NCBI GenBank assembly: GCA_028683685.1
Contig: JAQUHH010000063.1
Location: 1-10,474, forward strand
From: Bacteroidales bacterium
GTDB taxonomy: Bacteria > Bacteroidota > Bacteroidia > Bacteroidales > WCHB1-69
Length of the DNA stretch: 10,474 bases
Direction: 5' to 3'
Numbering within the stretch: position 1 is the stretch's first letter; each line of letters opens with the position of its first letter. The translations under genes and the position numbers were made by a program. Positions 1-6,565 of this stretch are shown piece after piece. The notes beneath the pieces are model-generated. The model did no database searches and was not told the DNA's origin. It saw only the letters and a list, made by a program, of their open reading frames with translations.

Positions 1-146
1 TCGAAAAACTGAAATCAGAATTGGTTGATTATGTAAACAGCCGCGTTTCTAACTCTTCCAGAATTGCATACGTAATTCACATCAAAGCTGAATTTGACAA
101 AACTCCTACTTCAAAAATAAAACGCTATAAATACGCAATGATATAA
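1..146 (+). CDS. Long-chain acyl-CoA synthetase (AMP-binding family), C-terminal fragment
   Basis: Only the last 47 codons are present, read from base 3 to the TAA at 144-146; the rest lies left of the window. The peptide contains EFDKTPTSKIKRYKY, which matches the end of the C-terminal subdomain of ANL-superfamily long-chain fatty acid-CoA ligases (family form roughly FEKTPTxKIKRY). The Lys encoded at 114-116 sits where these enzymes carry the adenylation Lys of the A10 motif. Family enzymes activate fatty acids with ATP and then CoA to give acyl-CoA at the cytoplasmic membrane. The stop is followed within 25 bp by a strong terminator, so this is the last gene of its transcript. The call rests on this short tail only, so another acyl-adenylating enzyme of the same superfamily is possible. 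Confidence 0.72.
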   Translation, partial: EKLKSELVDYVNSRVSNSSRIAYVIHIKAEFDKTPTSKIKRYKYAMI

Positions 147-168
147 TTTTTATCATTCTATTCAAAAT

Positions 169-205
169 AAAAAAAGGAATGGTCGTATGATCATTCCTTT
201 TTTTT
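169..205. terminator. Bidirectional rho-independent terminator
   Basis: The hairpin is AAGGAATG (174-181) paired with CATTCCTT (192-199), extended inward by a G-T, a T-A and a C-G pair around a 4-nt loop. It is flanked by an A-run on the left (169-175) and a T-run on the right (198-205), so it has a U-tract on both strands. It can end the acyl-CoA synthetase transcript (+) and the convergent Crp/Fnr regulator transcript (-), whose stop is about 75 bp away. Confidence 0.88.
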
Positions 206-278
206 ATTAATCTTATAAATTCGTCTAAAAACAAATACTTTGTTGCCCTTCTTTGAAATTATCTTAGACCAAAAACAA

Positions 279-974
279 CTAACCTAAATCACTAATTTCC
301 AGCAATTTGGTTTTATTTTTTACAATTATCTGTTTCTCTTTTAATTCAATAATGCCATCACTTTCAAAAGATTTTAGGGTTTTCACCGTACTTTCTGTCG
401 ACATGCCAGCAAATTCTGCAACATCTTTTCGAGTAAGCAAAGGAAAAATATCTTCCGAAGCAAATGCGTCAGAACTAAGATACAATAAGGTGTCAGCCAG
501 GCGTCCGTGCATTTGTTTGAACAATGTTTTTCGCATAATTTCGTAAAACGTTTCATTTTGCAAATGAAATCGTTTAGAAATTGCATACGAAAACAGCGGA
601 TTGTGTTGAGAGATTTCGATAATGGTCTTGCTGTCGATGAGTATTGCTTGGGCCTCATTGATGGCTACAGAAGAGTACTGATAGATGTTTTGCGTGTACA
701 TGGAAGAAAGCCCGACAAAATGCCCTGGACTCAGCAAACGCAAATTAAACGACTTACCGCTGGGACCCTCTATGTATTGTTTTACCAAACCTTTTACCAA
801 AAAAAGAACATACCCAATAAAGGCTCCTTGTTTGGTTAGATTATCTCCTTTTCTGAAAACAACTTGAGTTTTGGAAGTTTTTATCAACTCCATTTCCTCA
901 TGACTGAGAACCTGAAAACAAGGGGATTGAATATCGCAAAAGAAATCTAAATCATTTTCTAAAATTGTTTTCAT
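279..974 (-). CDS. Crp/Fnr family transcriptional regulator
   Basis: This 231-residue protein has the usual length and order for the family: a cyclic-nucleotide-binding-type beta-roll (about 25-115, with the turn RKGDNLTKQG and LLSPGHFVGLSSMY), a long dimerisation helix (about 118-150), and a C-terminal winged helix-turn-helix (about 153-225; TRKDVAEFAGMSTESTVKTL then DGIIEL wing). It should bind promoter DNA as a dimer. The effector is unclear. The cAMP-contacting Arg-Ser pair of CRP is not visible in the LSSMY segment. The N-terminus has only two cysteines (C13 and C19), fewer than the Fnr iron-sulfur set. Start is ATG, with a GAGAGA-rich stretch just upstream and a -7 box 20 bp further out; stop is TAG. 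It is transcribed alone and convergent with the acyl-CoA ligase. Its targets cannot be told from the sequence. Confidence 0.93.
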   Translation of the reverse strand: MKTILENDLDFFCDIQSPCFQVLSHEEMELIKTSKTQVVFRKGDNLTKQGAFIGYVLFLVKGLVKQYIEGPSGKSFNLRLLSPGHFVGLSSMYTQNIYQYSSVAINEAQAILIDSKTIIEISQHNPLFSYAISKRFHLQNETFYEIMRKTLFKQMHGRLADTLLYLSSDAFASEDIFPLLTRKDVAEFAGMSTESTVKTLKSFESDGIIELKEKQIIVKNKTKLLEISDLG

Positions 975-994
975 AAGATATTCTCTCTTTTCTA

Positions 995-1002
995 CAAAAG
1001 TA
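995..1002 (-). promoter_or_regulatory. Candidate -7 promoter element for the Crp/Fnr gene
   Basis: On the minus strand this reads TACTTTTG, an exact match to the Bacteroidota -7 consensus TAnnTTTG. It lies 20 bp before the ATG, which predicts a short leader of about 14 nt. No good TTG -33 element is seen at the usual spacing, so the call is moderate. Confidence 0.45.
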
Positions 1003-1087
1003 CCAAAGAATTACGAGAAATAATCCATAATTTGTAAAAAATCAGAATTGCCAAAAATGGATACTTTTCAAAAATCACAATGAGTCG

Positions 1088-1693
1088 CTATTTGATAAAA
1101 AAATTAAATAACTCCTCTCCTTCTAGAGATCCAGAAATTTGGTCACCAATATTGATTTTTGGAGCAAAAGAGGAAGTACCCGTATAAATTAAATCTCCAA
1201 TTTTAAGAGTTACAAATTTCGACACATGTTCAATAATCTGATCCACCGTAAAAATCATCTCTTTGGTATTTACTTTTTGAACCGATTCGCCATTTAATTT
1301 CATTTCAATGGCAATATTTTGAACATCTCCAGCCAAAGGAACAAAATCACTAATGGCAGCAGAAAAATCAAATGCTTTTGCAATTTCCCACGGATTTCCA
1401 TTTTTTCTACACTGATCTAATAAATCGAAAGCCGAAAAATCGATGCCCAAAGCAATTTGATTATAATATTTATGAGCAAATTTAGCTTGAATATGCCTTC
1501 CAATTTTATGAATCTTAACAACCAATTGGATTTCAGGATGAATATCAGAACTAAAATCAGGAATAAAAAAAGGACGATTCCGAATCAGCAATGCGGTATC
1601 AGGTTTCATGAAAAAAAGGGGTTCAGCAGAAATCGAAAATCCTTTTTCTTTGGTAAATTCATAATAATTTGGTCCAACGCATATCAGTTTCAT
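1088..1693 (-). CDS. Fumarylacetoacetate hydrolase (FAH) family protein, active site degenerate
   Basis: The 201-residue protein aligns end to end with short FAH-family enzymes such as human FAHD1 (acylpyruvase/oxaloacetate decarboxylase). Shared motifs include KLICVG-NY (2-10), EPLFFMKPDTALL (24-36), the metal-ligand Glu54, Asp85 in GIDFSA, PWEIAKAFD with Lys106, and GDLIYTGT (166-173). Several active-site positions are changed relative to FAHD1: Arg25 to Pro8, the catalytic His30 to Phe13, metal-binding Glu73 to Gln56, Arg106 to Phe89, Gln109 to Leu92, and the GTPxGVG loop to GTSSFAP. The frame is open and well preserved, so it is probably expressed but may not be an active hydrolase. I chose ATG at 1693; a TTG three codons upstream would nearly abut the preceding gene. 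It lies 9 bp after the exonuclease gene and is probably co-transcribed with it. Family membership is certain; catalytic function is doubtful. Confidence 0.9.
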   Translation of the reverse strand: MKLICVGPNYYEFTKEKGFSISAEPLFFMKPDTALLIRNRPFFIPDFSSDIHPEIQLVVKIHKIGRHIQAKFAHKYYNQIALGIDFSAFDLLDQCRKNGNPWEIAKAFDFSAAISDFVPLAGDVQNIAIEMKLNGESVQKVNTKEMIFTVDQIIEHVSKFVTLKIGDLIYTGTSSFAPKINIGDQISGSLEGEELFNFFIK

Positions 1694-1702
1694 AAAAGCC
1701 AA

Positions 1703-2512
1703 TTATTTGGTAGAAAGTGCACGAAGACGAATGGCTGTTATTATCTTTTTTGTATAATTAGGAAAATCTGATTTCATCATCCAATCATAATACTGAGGCT
1801 CCGATTTAAAAACAGATTCAACAGATTTGCCTTTGTTTTTGCCAAAATTAAAAACTTCTACATTGTCCTTATCAAAAATAATTTGTCCAACCAAATCTGC
1901 ATTTTTATTATAAAATGAAAATTCGCTTAACTTTTTTACATCATTTTGAATGGGGTTGCTTATTTTCCCCTCTTTATCTTTATAGTCAACATCTTGATAA
2001 CGTTGAATTTGAGCAAGCATAATTTCATAAGTAGCTCGAGTATCGGCTTCAGCTGTATGAGCATTTTCCAAATCTCTATTACAATAAAATTTATAAGCAG
2101 CAGAGAGATTTCGAGGTTCCATTTTATGGAAAATATTTTGAATATCGATAAAACGACGTCCTTTAATTTCGAAGTCAATTCCTGCTCGAGCAAATTCTTC
2201 GTCCAACATGGGCACATCAAATTTATTGGAATTAAAACCTGCCATATCACATTTTTCCAGAAAAACATGATAATCTGATGCAACTTGAGCAAACGTGGGT
2301 TTATCAGCAACATCCTTATCGCTAATTCCGTGAATTTCGGTCACTTCTTTTGGAATAGGAATTGTAGGATTAATCACATCATGTTTTGTGATACTGGAGC
2401 CATCAGGCATAATTTTTATAATACAAATTTCAACGATGCGATCTTTCACCACATTTATTCCAGTCGTTTCAAGGTCGAAAAAAGCAAGTGGATTTTGTAA
2501 ATTCAGTTTCAT
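1703..2512 (-). CDS. DnaQ-like (DEDDh) 3'-5' exonuclease with ExoX-like C-terminal domain
   Basis: The 269-residue protein has the complete DEDDh exonuclease signature: Exo I FFDLETTG with Asp13 and Glu15, Exo II GFNSNKFDVPML with Asp99, and Exo III AHTAEADTRAT with His152 and Asp157. It should remove nucleotides 3' to 5' from DNA or RNA ends using two metal ions. After a linker (about 170-215) comes a small C-terminal module (about 217-265, FNFGKNKGKSVESVFKSEP, then YYDWMM) resembling the domain found after the nuclease in exodeoxyribonuclease X-like proteins. It may be the epsilon-type proofreading subunit or a repair exonuclease; the extra C-terminal domain favours an ExoX/PolC-like repair or accessory enzyme. 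Start is ATG. It follows the PD40 gene by 64 bp with no evident terminator, and precedes the FAH-family gene by 9 bp. Confidence 0.93.
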   Translation of the reverse strand: MKLNLQNPLAFFDLETTGINVVKDRIVEICIIKIMPDGSSITKHDVINPTIPIPKEVTEIHGISDKDVADKPTFAQVASDYHVFLEKCDMAGFNSNKFDVPMLDEEFARAGIDFEIKGRRFIDIQNIFHKMEPRNLSAAYKFYCNRDLENAHTAEADTRATYEIMLAQIQRYQDVDYKDKEGKISNPIQNDVKKLSEFSFYNKNADLVGQIIFDKDNVEVFNFGKNKGKSVESVFKSEPQYYDWMMKSDFPNYTKKIITAIRLRALSTK

Positions 2513-2576
2513 AATTGTTTATTCTTGCACCGAATGAATTGTATTTTTCGGATGCTAATTAAATAAAAAAGACAGT

Positions 2577-4430
2577 TTATTTCTTTTTGGGAGCCTCTTT
2601 TTCTATATAAATATCAAACATATAAGGATCGGCAGCAGGCTCGCGTTCGGGAATCTCAAATTCGCTTTCCCAAGTATTAAATTTATTTGAAACAACGGAA
2701 ATTTCGTATTTCCCAGGCTGAGCAATAACGGCAAATTCCCCAGTTTGTTTATGCGGAGTAAAAACAGAAATTATTTTTTTGGTTTTTGGATTTATCAAAT
2801 TAATTTTCACAACAATTTCTAATTCTAATTCTTGTAAAGTTTTTTTAGCATTTGGAACATCCACTTCTTGAATTTGGGTGATATTATTTTCAGATTCTGA
2901 CAATAAGCGTTCGTATGCCGTCAGTTTTTTAATGCCCAGAGCACTTGTATCGTTTTTAACTTCTTCAATTTTGACACGCATATTTTCAATAGTTTTCTGT
3001 TCCGTACCTACTTTATTTTCAAGTTGAGCAATTTGAGCTTTTGTTTTTTCTATAGCAAGTCGCTGAGCTTCAAATATATCCACAGAATCTTTGTCGAAAA
3101 TATTTCCAGCATAAGTAACATAGGGAGCAGGAATATCATTGAAAATAACTTTATAAATATCCAAATTCCCTTGTCCACCTTTTCTTAAATCGGCAATATA
3201 AGCATATCTTCCTGAACGCGTAAAAGAAATTGTTTTGTTATCATCTGGCGTATTAATAGGATATTTCAAGTTTTCAGGTGCAGAAAAAGTCGAAGATGCC
3301 AAGTCTATATCACTTTTAAATAAATCAAAACCACCCATTCCTTGATGTCCTTTAGAGGCAAAATAAAGTTTTGCACCACAAGGCGAAAAACTCGGAAAAT
3401 CTTCATCGTACTCTGTGTTTATGGTAGGTCCCAGATTTCGAGGTTCCGACCACGAATCATTGGGAAGTTTCTTAGAAATGTACAAATCTTTACCACCAAA
3501 TCCATCAGGACGTTTAGAAGCGACAATAATATATCTTTTATCTGGCGACATCGTAGCACTTGATTCTTCGTATTTCGAGTTTACCATTAAATATTCAGCT
3601 TTGCGATACTGGCGACCTTTTTTAGAAGACATAAAAACATCATCCATACCATATTCACTGTACACATAAATTAGCAAATCTTTTCCATCCGCAGTCATTC
3701 CTACACTCTCTTCAATGAGATAAGTGTTAACCGCAGATGTCATTCTGCGAGGTTTTAACCAAACATCTTCCCAAGCTGTACTCAAAAAAACATCAGCCGT
3801 TAATAAACCATCCACATCTTGAAAATTTCCAATATTCCCTTTCCTTCTAGACGTAAATAACAAAACAGATTCTGATTCATCAACAAATGCATTGTAATCA
3901 GGAAAATCAGTATTAATCTCCATTCCAATATTTTGAATGGAAACATTTGCTGGATTTTTATGAGCTATTTTGGCATATTCACACATTTCAATCATTCGGG
4001 GTGTAGTCATGGGCAAATCTTTTTCACTCCCTTTCAGCTTACTTGAAAAAAGTTTGAATTGCGTGATAGCATCATCAAATCTATAATCCATCATATAAGC
4101 TCTGCCTAAGTCATAATGAGAATAATAATCTGATTTAGGATCGTTAACAATCGCTTCAAAAAACTCGATAGCTTTTGTTTTATCAATATTTGTATTTAAG
4201 TATGCATAACCCAACAAAGCTTTAAATGTCAAATCATTGGGTTCGGAAACGACCAAACGTTCAAGTTCAACAATGGCTCCGTAAAAGTTTCCAGTTCTAT
4301 ACAATTCTATGGCTTTATCACGATCGCCTTTAGGTTGTTTCCGATTGCCATTTTGAGCTTGCAATCCGCTATAAAACATAAAAATTGCCAAGAAAACAAT
4401 AATTTTTTGCATTTTTTTCATTTTGTACAT
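2577..4430 (-). CDS. Secreted TPR and PD40 (WD40-like) beta-propeller protein with internal coiled coil
   Basis: The 617-residue protein starts with a signal peptide (basic MYKMKKMQK, hydrophobic 10-20, likely cleavage near LQAQ-N at 26) and no lipobox Cys, so it should be periplasmic or envelope-associated. Tetratricopeptide helices span about 37-130 (DKAIELYRTGNFYGAIVELE and a second unit at 102-130). A PD40 propeller follows (about 178-428), with repeated blades such as TMSPDKRYIIVASKRPDGFG, FPSFSPCGAKLYFASKG and FTRSGRYAYIADLRKGG. Next comes a beta-strand start (YAGNIFDKDS, 440-449), a long coiled coil (about 452-540), and a beta-rich end (541-610) with the KTGEF/GKYEISV pattern of carboxypeptidase-regulatory-like domains. 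TPR-PD40 proteins of this type in Bacteroidota (PorE-like) often end in an OmpA peptidoglycan-binding domain; this one does not. ATGs at codons 4 and 7 are also possible starts. It heads the transcript containing the exonuclease and FAH genes, or is transcribed separately. Exact role unknown. Confidence 0.88.
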   Translation of the reverse strand: MYKMKKMQKIIVFLAIFMFYSGLQAQNGNRKQPKGDRDKAIELYRTGNFYGAIVELERLVVSEPNDLTFKALLGYAYLNTNIDKTKAIEFFEAIVNDPKSDYYSHYDLGRAYMMDYRFDDAITQFKLFSSKLKGSEKDLPMTTPRMIEMCEYAKIAHKNPANVSIQNIGMEINTDFPDYNAFVDESESVLLFTSRRKGNIGNFQDVDGLLTADVFLSTAWEDVWLKPRRMTSAVNTYLIEESVGMTADGKDLLIYVYSEYGMDDVFMSSKKGRQYRKAEYLMVNSKYEESSATMSPDKRYIIVASKRPDGFGGKDLYISKKLPNDSWSEPRNLGPTINTEYDEDFPSFSPCGAKLYFASKGHQGMGGFDLFKSDIDLASSTFSAPENLKYPINTPDDNKTISFTRSGRYAYIADLRKGGQGNLDIYKVIFNDIPAPYVTYAGNIFDKDSVDIFEAQRLAIEKTKAQIAQLENKVGTEQKTIENMRVKIEEVKNDTSALGIKKLTAYERLLSESENNITQIQEVDVPNAKKTLQELELEIVVKINLINPKTKKIISVFTPHKQTGEFAVIAQPGKYEISVVSNKFNTWESEFEIPEREPAADPYMFDIYIEKEAPKKK

Positions 4431-4540
4431 CGAAGTGCGAATTTAGCTTTTTTTTTTAAGATATTTTTTTCACATTCTCTCTTTACTGTTTTTTAAATGT
4501 TGATATATACCCTAATAAACTGATTTAAAACAACTTAATC

Positions 4541-4572
4541 TTGTTAATAATTCACATCTCTAAGTATGTTTG
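4541..4572 (+). promoter_or_regulatory. Promoter-like TTG-N21-TATGTTTG, target unclear
   Basis: TTG at 4541-4543 and TATGTTTG at 4565-4572 match both Bacteroidota promoter elements (-33 TTG, -7 TAnnTTTG) with a 21-bp spacer, which is within the usual range. Predicted transcription would start near 4579. No annotated gene lies just downstream except a 31-codon reading frame (ATG 4585 to TAG 4680). It could be a distal pruA promoter with a leader of about 250 nt, or drive a small RNA. Confidence 0.4.
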
Positions 4573-4742
4573 CCACTTTCAAATATGAGTTTCAGTCAGG
4601 TTTATCTAACAAATAAAACGTTTATTTTCATCAGAATTATGAACAAAAAAGAAACAGAAATAAGTGACAATAACTCTTAGCCACAAACCGACAATGAAAG
4701 CAAATGAAATAACTAGAATTTAAGAATAAATGTTTTGAAATT

Positions 4743-4773
4743 CAAAGATAGATATTAAAAATTACTATCTTTG
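4743..4773. promoter_or_regulatory. 9-bp inverted repeat whose arms are opposing -7 boxes
   Basis: CAAAGATAG (4743-4751) and CTATCTTTG (4765-4773) are perfect inverted copies separated by 13 nt. The right arm contains TATCTTTG facing pruA, and the left arm contains the same box facing the PD40 gene on the minus strand. The element could be an operator, a symmetric divergent promoter, or both. The leader to the PD40 gene would be about 300 nt, which makes the leftward use less certain. Confidence 0.45.
4766..4773 (+). promoter_or_regulatory. Candidate -7 promoter element for pruA
   Basis: TATCTTTG is an exact TAnnTTTG match, 55 bp before the pruA ATG, predicting a leader of about 50 nt. The nearest upstream TTTG (4734-4737) is 28 bp away, longer than the normal spacing, so the promoter may be weak or activator-dependent. 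Confidence 0.5.
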
Positions 4774-4828
4774 CTACAAAGTTATATAATTTGCAACTTT
4801 ATAAACGCAAAACTAAATTACAATTAAT

Positions 4829-6454
4829 ATGAATAACGCAATTTTTTCATTTCCAAATCCTCAAAATGAGCCCATATTAAAATTTGCCAAAGGCTCTACC
4901 GAACGAGCAATGCTTGAAGCTGCATTGAAACGCCAAATGGAACAAGTGGTAGAAATACCCTTAATCATTGGTGGAAAAGAGGTTAAAACTGGCAATATCA
5001 AAAATGTAGTCATGCCGCATGACCACCAACACGTCATTGGACGCTGTCATTTAGCGAGTGAAGTGGAAGTTAATGCAGCCATAAAAGCAGCACTCGAAGC
5101 AAAAAAAGAGTGGGAAAACATGTCGTTGGTCGACCGTACTTCCATTATTCTAAAAGTGGCTGATCTTATCTCTACAAAATATCGTTATGAAATTCTAGCA
5201 ACCACAATGTTGGGACAAAGTAAAAACCCACATCAAGCTGAGATTGATGCAGCATGCGAAACCATCGACTTTTTAAGATACAATGCATATTTTGCTTCTA
5301 AAATTTATGCAGATCAACCAAAATCAGGTTTAGGACAATTAAACAGGGTTGAATATCGTCCACTTGAAGGATTCGTTTTCACCATTTCTCCATTTAATTT
5401 TACGGCCATTGCATCCAATCTTAATATGTCGGTTATTTTAATGGGTAATACAACCGTATGGAAACCAGCTCAAACCTCTGTTTTATCTAACTATTTGTTG
5501 ATGAAAATCTACAAAGAAGCAGGCATGCCCGACGGTGTTATCAATTTTCTTCCAGGACCCGGTGCTACTATTGGTGGTGTTACATTAAAACATAAAGATT
5601 TAGCAGGCATCCATTTTACAGGATCTAGTGGCACTTTTAATCACTTATGGAAATCAATTGGTGAAAATCTATCCGAATTCAAATCCTATCCAAAAATTGT
5701 TGGAGAAACGGGTGGAAAAGACTTTATTTTTGCTCACACTTCTGCCAATCCACTTCAATTAGCCACGGCAATTACAATGGGATCGTTTGAATATCAAGGA
5801 CAAAAATGTTCAGCAGCATCTCGCAGCTACATTCCAAAATCAATTTGGAATGAAGTTAAAGGATATTTGCTAGAACAAGGAAGTCGAATTAAAATGGGAC
5901 CTGTAACTGACTTTACTAATTTTGTAAATGCGGTTATCGATGAAAAATCATTTGACAACTGTATGTCTTACCTTAATTTAGCAAAAAAATCATCCGAATG
6001 TGAAATTATTCTTGGTGGAAATGGAGATAAATCAGTAGGCTACTATATTGAACCTACAATTATTGTTACTACCAATCCTGATTTTGCTTCGATGAAAGAA
6101 GAAATTTTCGGACCTATTATTACCATATATATTTATAATGATGAAGAATATGAAGCCACTTTACATTTATGCGATAATACTTCACCTTACGCTTTAACAG
6201 GAGCCATTTTTGCAACTGAAAAATATGCCGTTATCAAAGCCACGGAAATACTTCGCAATGCTGCTGGAAACTTCTACATCAACGACAAACCAACCGGAGC
6301 AATGGTTGGAATGCAACCTTTTGGTGGAGCAAGAGCTTCGGGCACAAACGATAAAGCAGGTGGACCTTTAAATCTAATTCGCTGGGTAAGTCCAAGAACG
6401 ATTAAAGAAACATTTAATGCCCCTACAGATTTTGTTTACGACTTTATGAAATAA
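4829..6454 (+). CDS. pruA: L-glutamate gamma-semialdehyde dehydrogenase (1-pyrroline-5-carboxylate dehydrogenase)
   Basis: The 541-residue protein is a full-length aldehyde-dehydrogenase-superfamily enzyme of the stand-alone P5C dehydrogenase type (mitochondrial ALDH4A1-like), not the PutA fusion. It oxidises glutamate semialdehyde, from proline or ornithine, to glutamate with NAD+ in the cytoplasm. Visible active-site features are Asn190 in SPFNFTA, the NAD-binding Lys212 in VWKPAQTS, FTGSSGTFNHLW (the P5CDH form of the Gly-rich turn), the general base Glu293 in VGETGGKDF, and the nucleophile Cys327 in GQKCSAASR. The 34-residue gap between Glu and Cys equals that of human ALDH4A1. The C-terminal MQPFGGARASGTNDKAGG loop is also typical. 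The start ATG gives the usual N-terminus (FSFPNPQNEPI). It is monocistronic, with its own promoter region and a strong terminator 17 bp after the stop. No proline dehydrogenase gene is in the window. Confidence 0.97.
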   Translation: MNNAIFSFPNPQNEPILKFAKGSTERAMLEAALKRQMEQVVEIPLIIGGKEVKTGNIKNVVMPHDHQHVIGRCHLASEVEVNAAIKAALEAKKEWENMSLVDRTSIILKVADLISTKYRYEILATTMLGQSKNPHQAEIDAACETIDFLRYNAYFASKIYADQPKSGLGQLNRVEYRPLEGFVFTISPFNFTAIASNLNMSVILMGNTTVWKPAQTSVLSNYLLMKIYKEAGMPDGVINFLPGPGATIGGVTLKHKDLAGIHFTGSSGTFNHLWKSIGENLSEFKSYPKIVGETGGKDFIFAHTSANPLQLATAITMGSFEYQGQKCSAASRSYIPKSIWNEVKGYLLEQGSRIKMGPVTDFTNFVNAVIDEKSFDNCMSYLNLAKKSSECEIILGGNGDKSVGYYIEPTIIVTTNPDFASMKEEIFGPIITIYIYNDEEYEATLHLCDNTSPYALTGAIFATEKYAVIKATEILRNAAGNFYINDKPTGAMVGMQPFGGARASGTNDKAGGPLNLIRWVSPRTIKETFNAPTDFVYDFMK

Positions 6455-6471
6455 AAATCTGATTTTAGAAT

Positions 6472-6505
6472 AAAAAAAAGGACAATGATATCATTGTCCC
6501 TTTTT
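6472..6505. terminator. Bidirectional rho-independent terminator between pruA and the TPR gene
   Basis: GGACAATGAT (6480-6489) and ATCATTGTCC (6490-6499) form a perfect 20-nt palindrome, flanked by eight A residues on the left (6472-6479) and five T residues on the right (6501-6505). The folded hairpin would have about 8 stem pairs and a 4-nt loop, with a U-tract on either strand. It serves pruA (+) and the convergent TPR gene (-), which ends at 6566. Confidence 0.92.
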
Positions 6506-6565
6506 ATTTTGATATTTACATTAGAACCATGGCGTTTTCTGAAAGAAAATAAATGACTTTGAAAA

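Larger units (their letters stand above)
4431..4828. other. Divergent intergenic region between the PD40 gene and pruA
   Basis: This 398-bp AT-rich spacer separates two divergent genes and contains no convincing protein gene. It holds a 10-nt T-run (4448-4457; poly-A on the PD40 sense strand, 17 nt before its ATG), a well-spaced TTG/TATGTTTG promoter (4541-4572), an AT-only hairpin AAATAAA-ACG-TTTATTT (4611-4627), a dyad TTTGAA-A-TTCAAA (4734-4746), the 9-bp inverted repeat described separately (4743-4773), and a short dyad AAAGTT/AACTTT in the pruA leader (4778-4800). No clear -7 box lies close to the PD40 start. Confidence 0.6.

Noticed and set aside
223..269. Inverted repeat GTCTAA ... TTAGAC downstream of the Crp/Fnr gene.
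   Set aside because: Six pairs across a 35-nt loop with no U-tract; the much stronger terminator at 169-205 explains termination.
1023..1062. ATCCAT ... ATGGAT inverted repeat between the FAH and Crp/Fnr genes, considered as a terminator or operator.
   Set aside because: Only 6 bp with a 28-nt loop, no adjoining U-run, and poorly paired interior; expected by chance in AT-rich sequence.
1691..1702. TTG start for the FAH-family gene at 1702, and likewise TTG starts at 9205 for the TPR gene and 10387 for the receptor.
   Set aside because: ATG codons at 1693 and 9202 lie a few bases on and give normal N-termini. The receptor frame continues to the window edge with family-like sequence, so 10387 is internal.
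4585..4680. 31-codon reading frame as a confident small protein gene.
   Set aside because: No domain, no homologue I recognise and composition typical of AT-rich spacer; kept only as a possibility linked to the orphan promoter.
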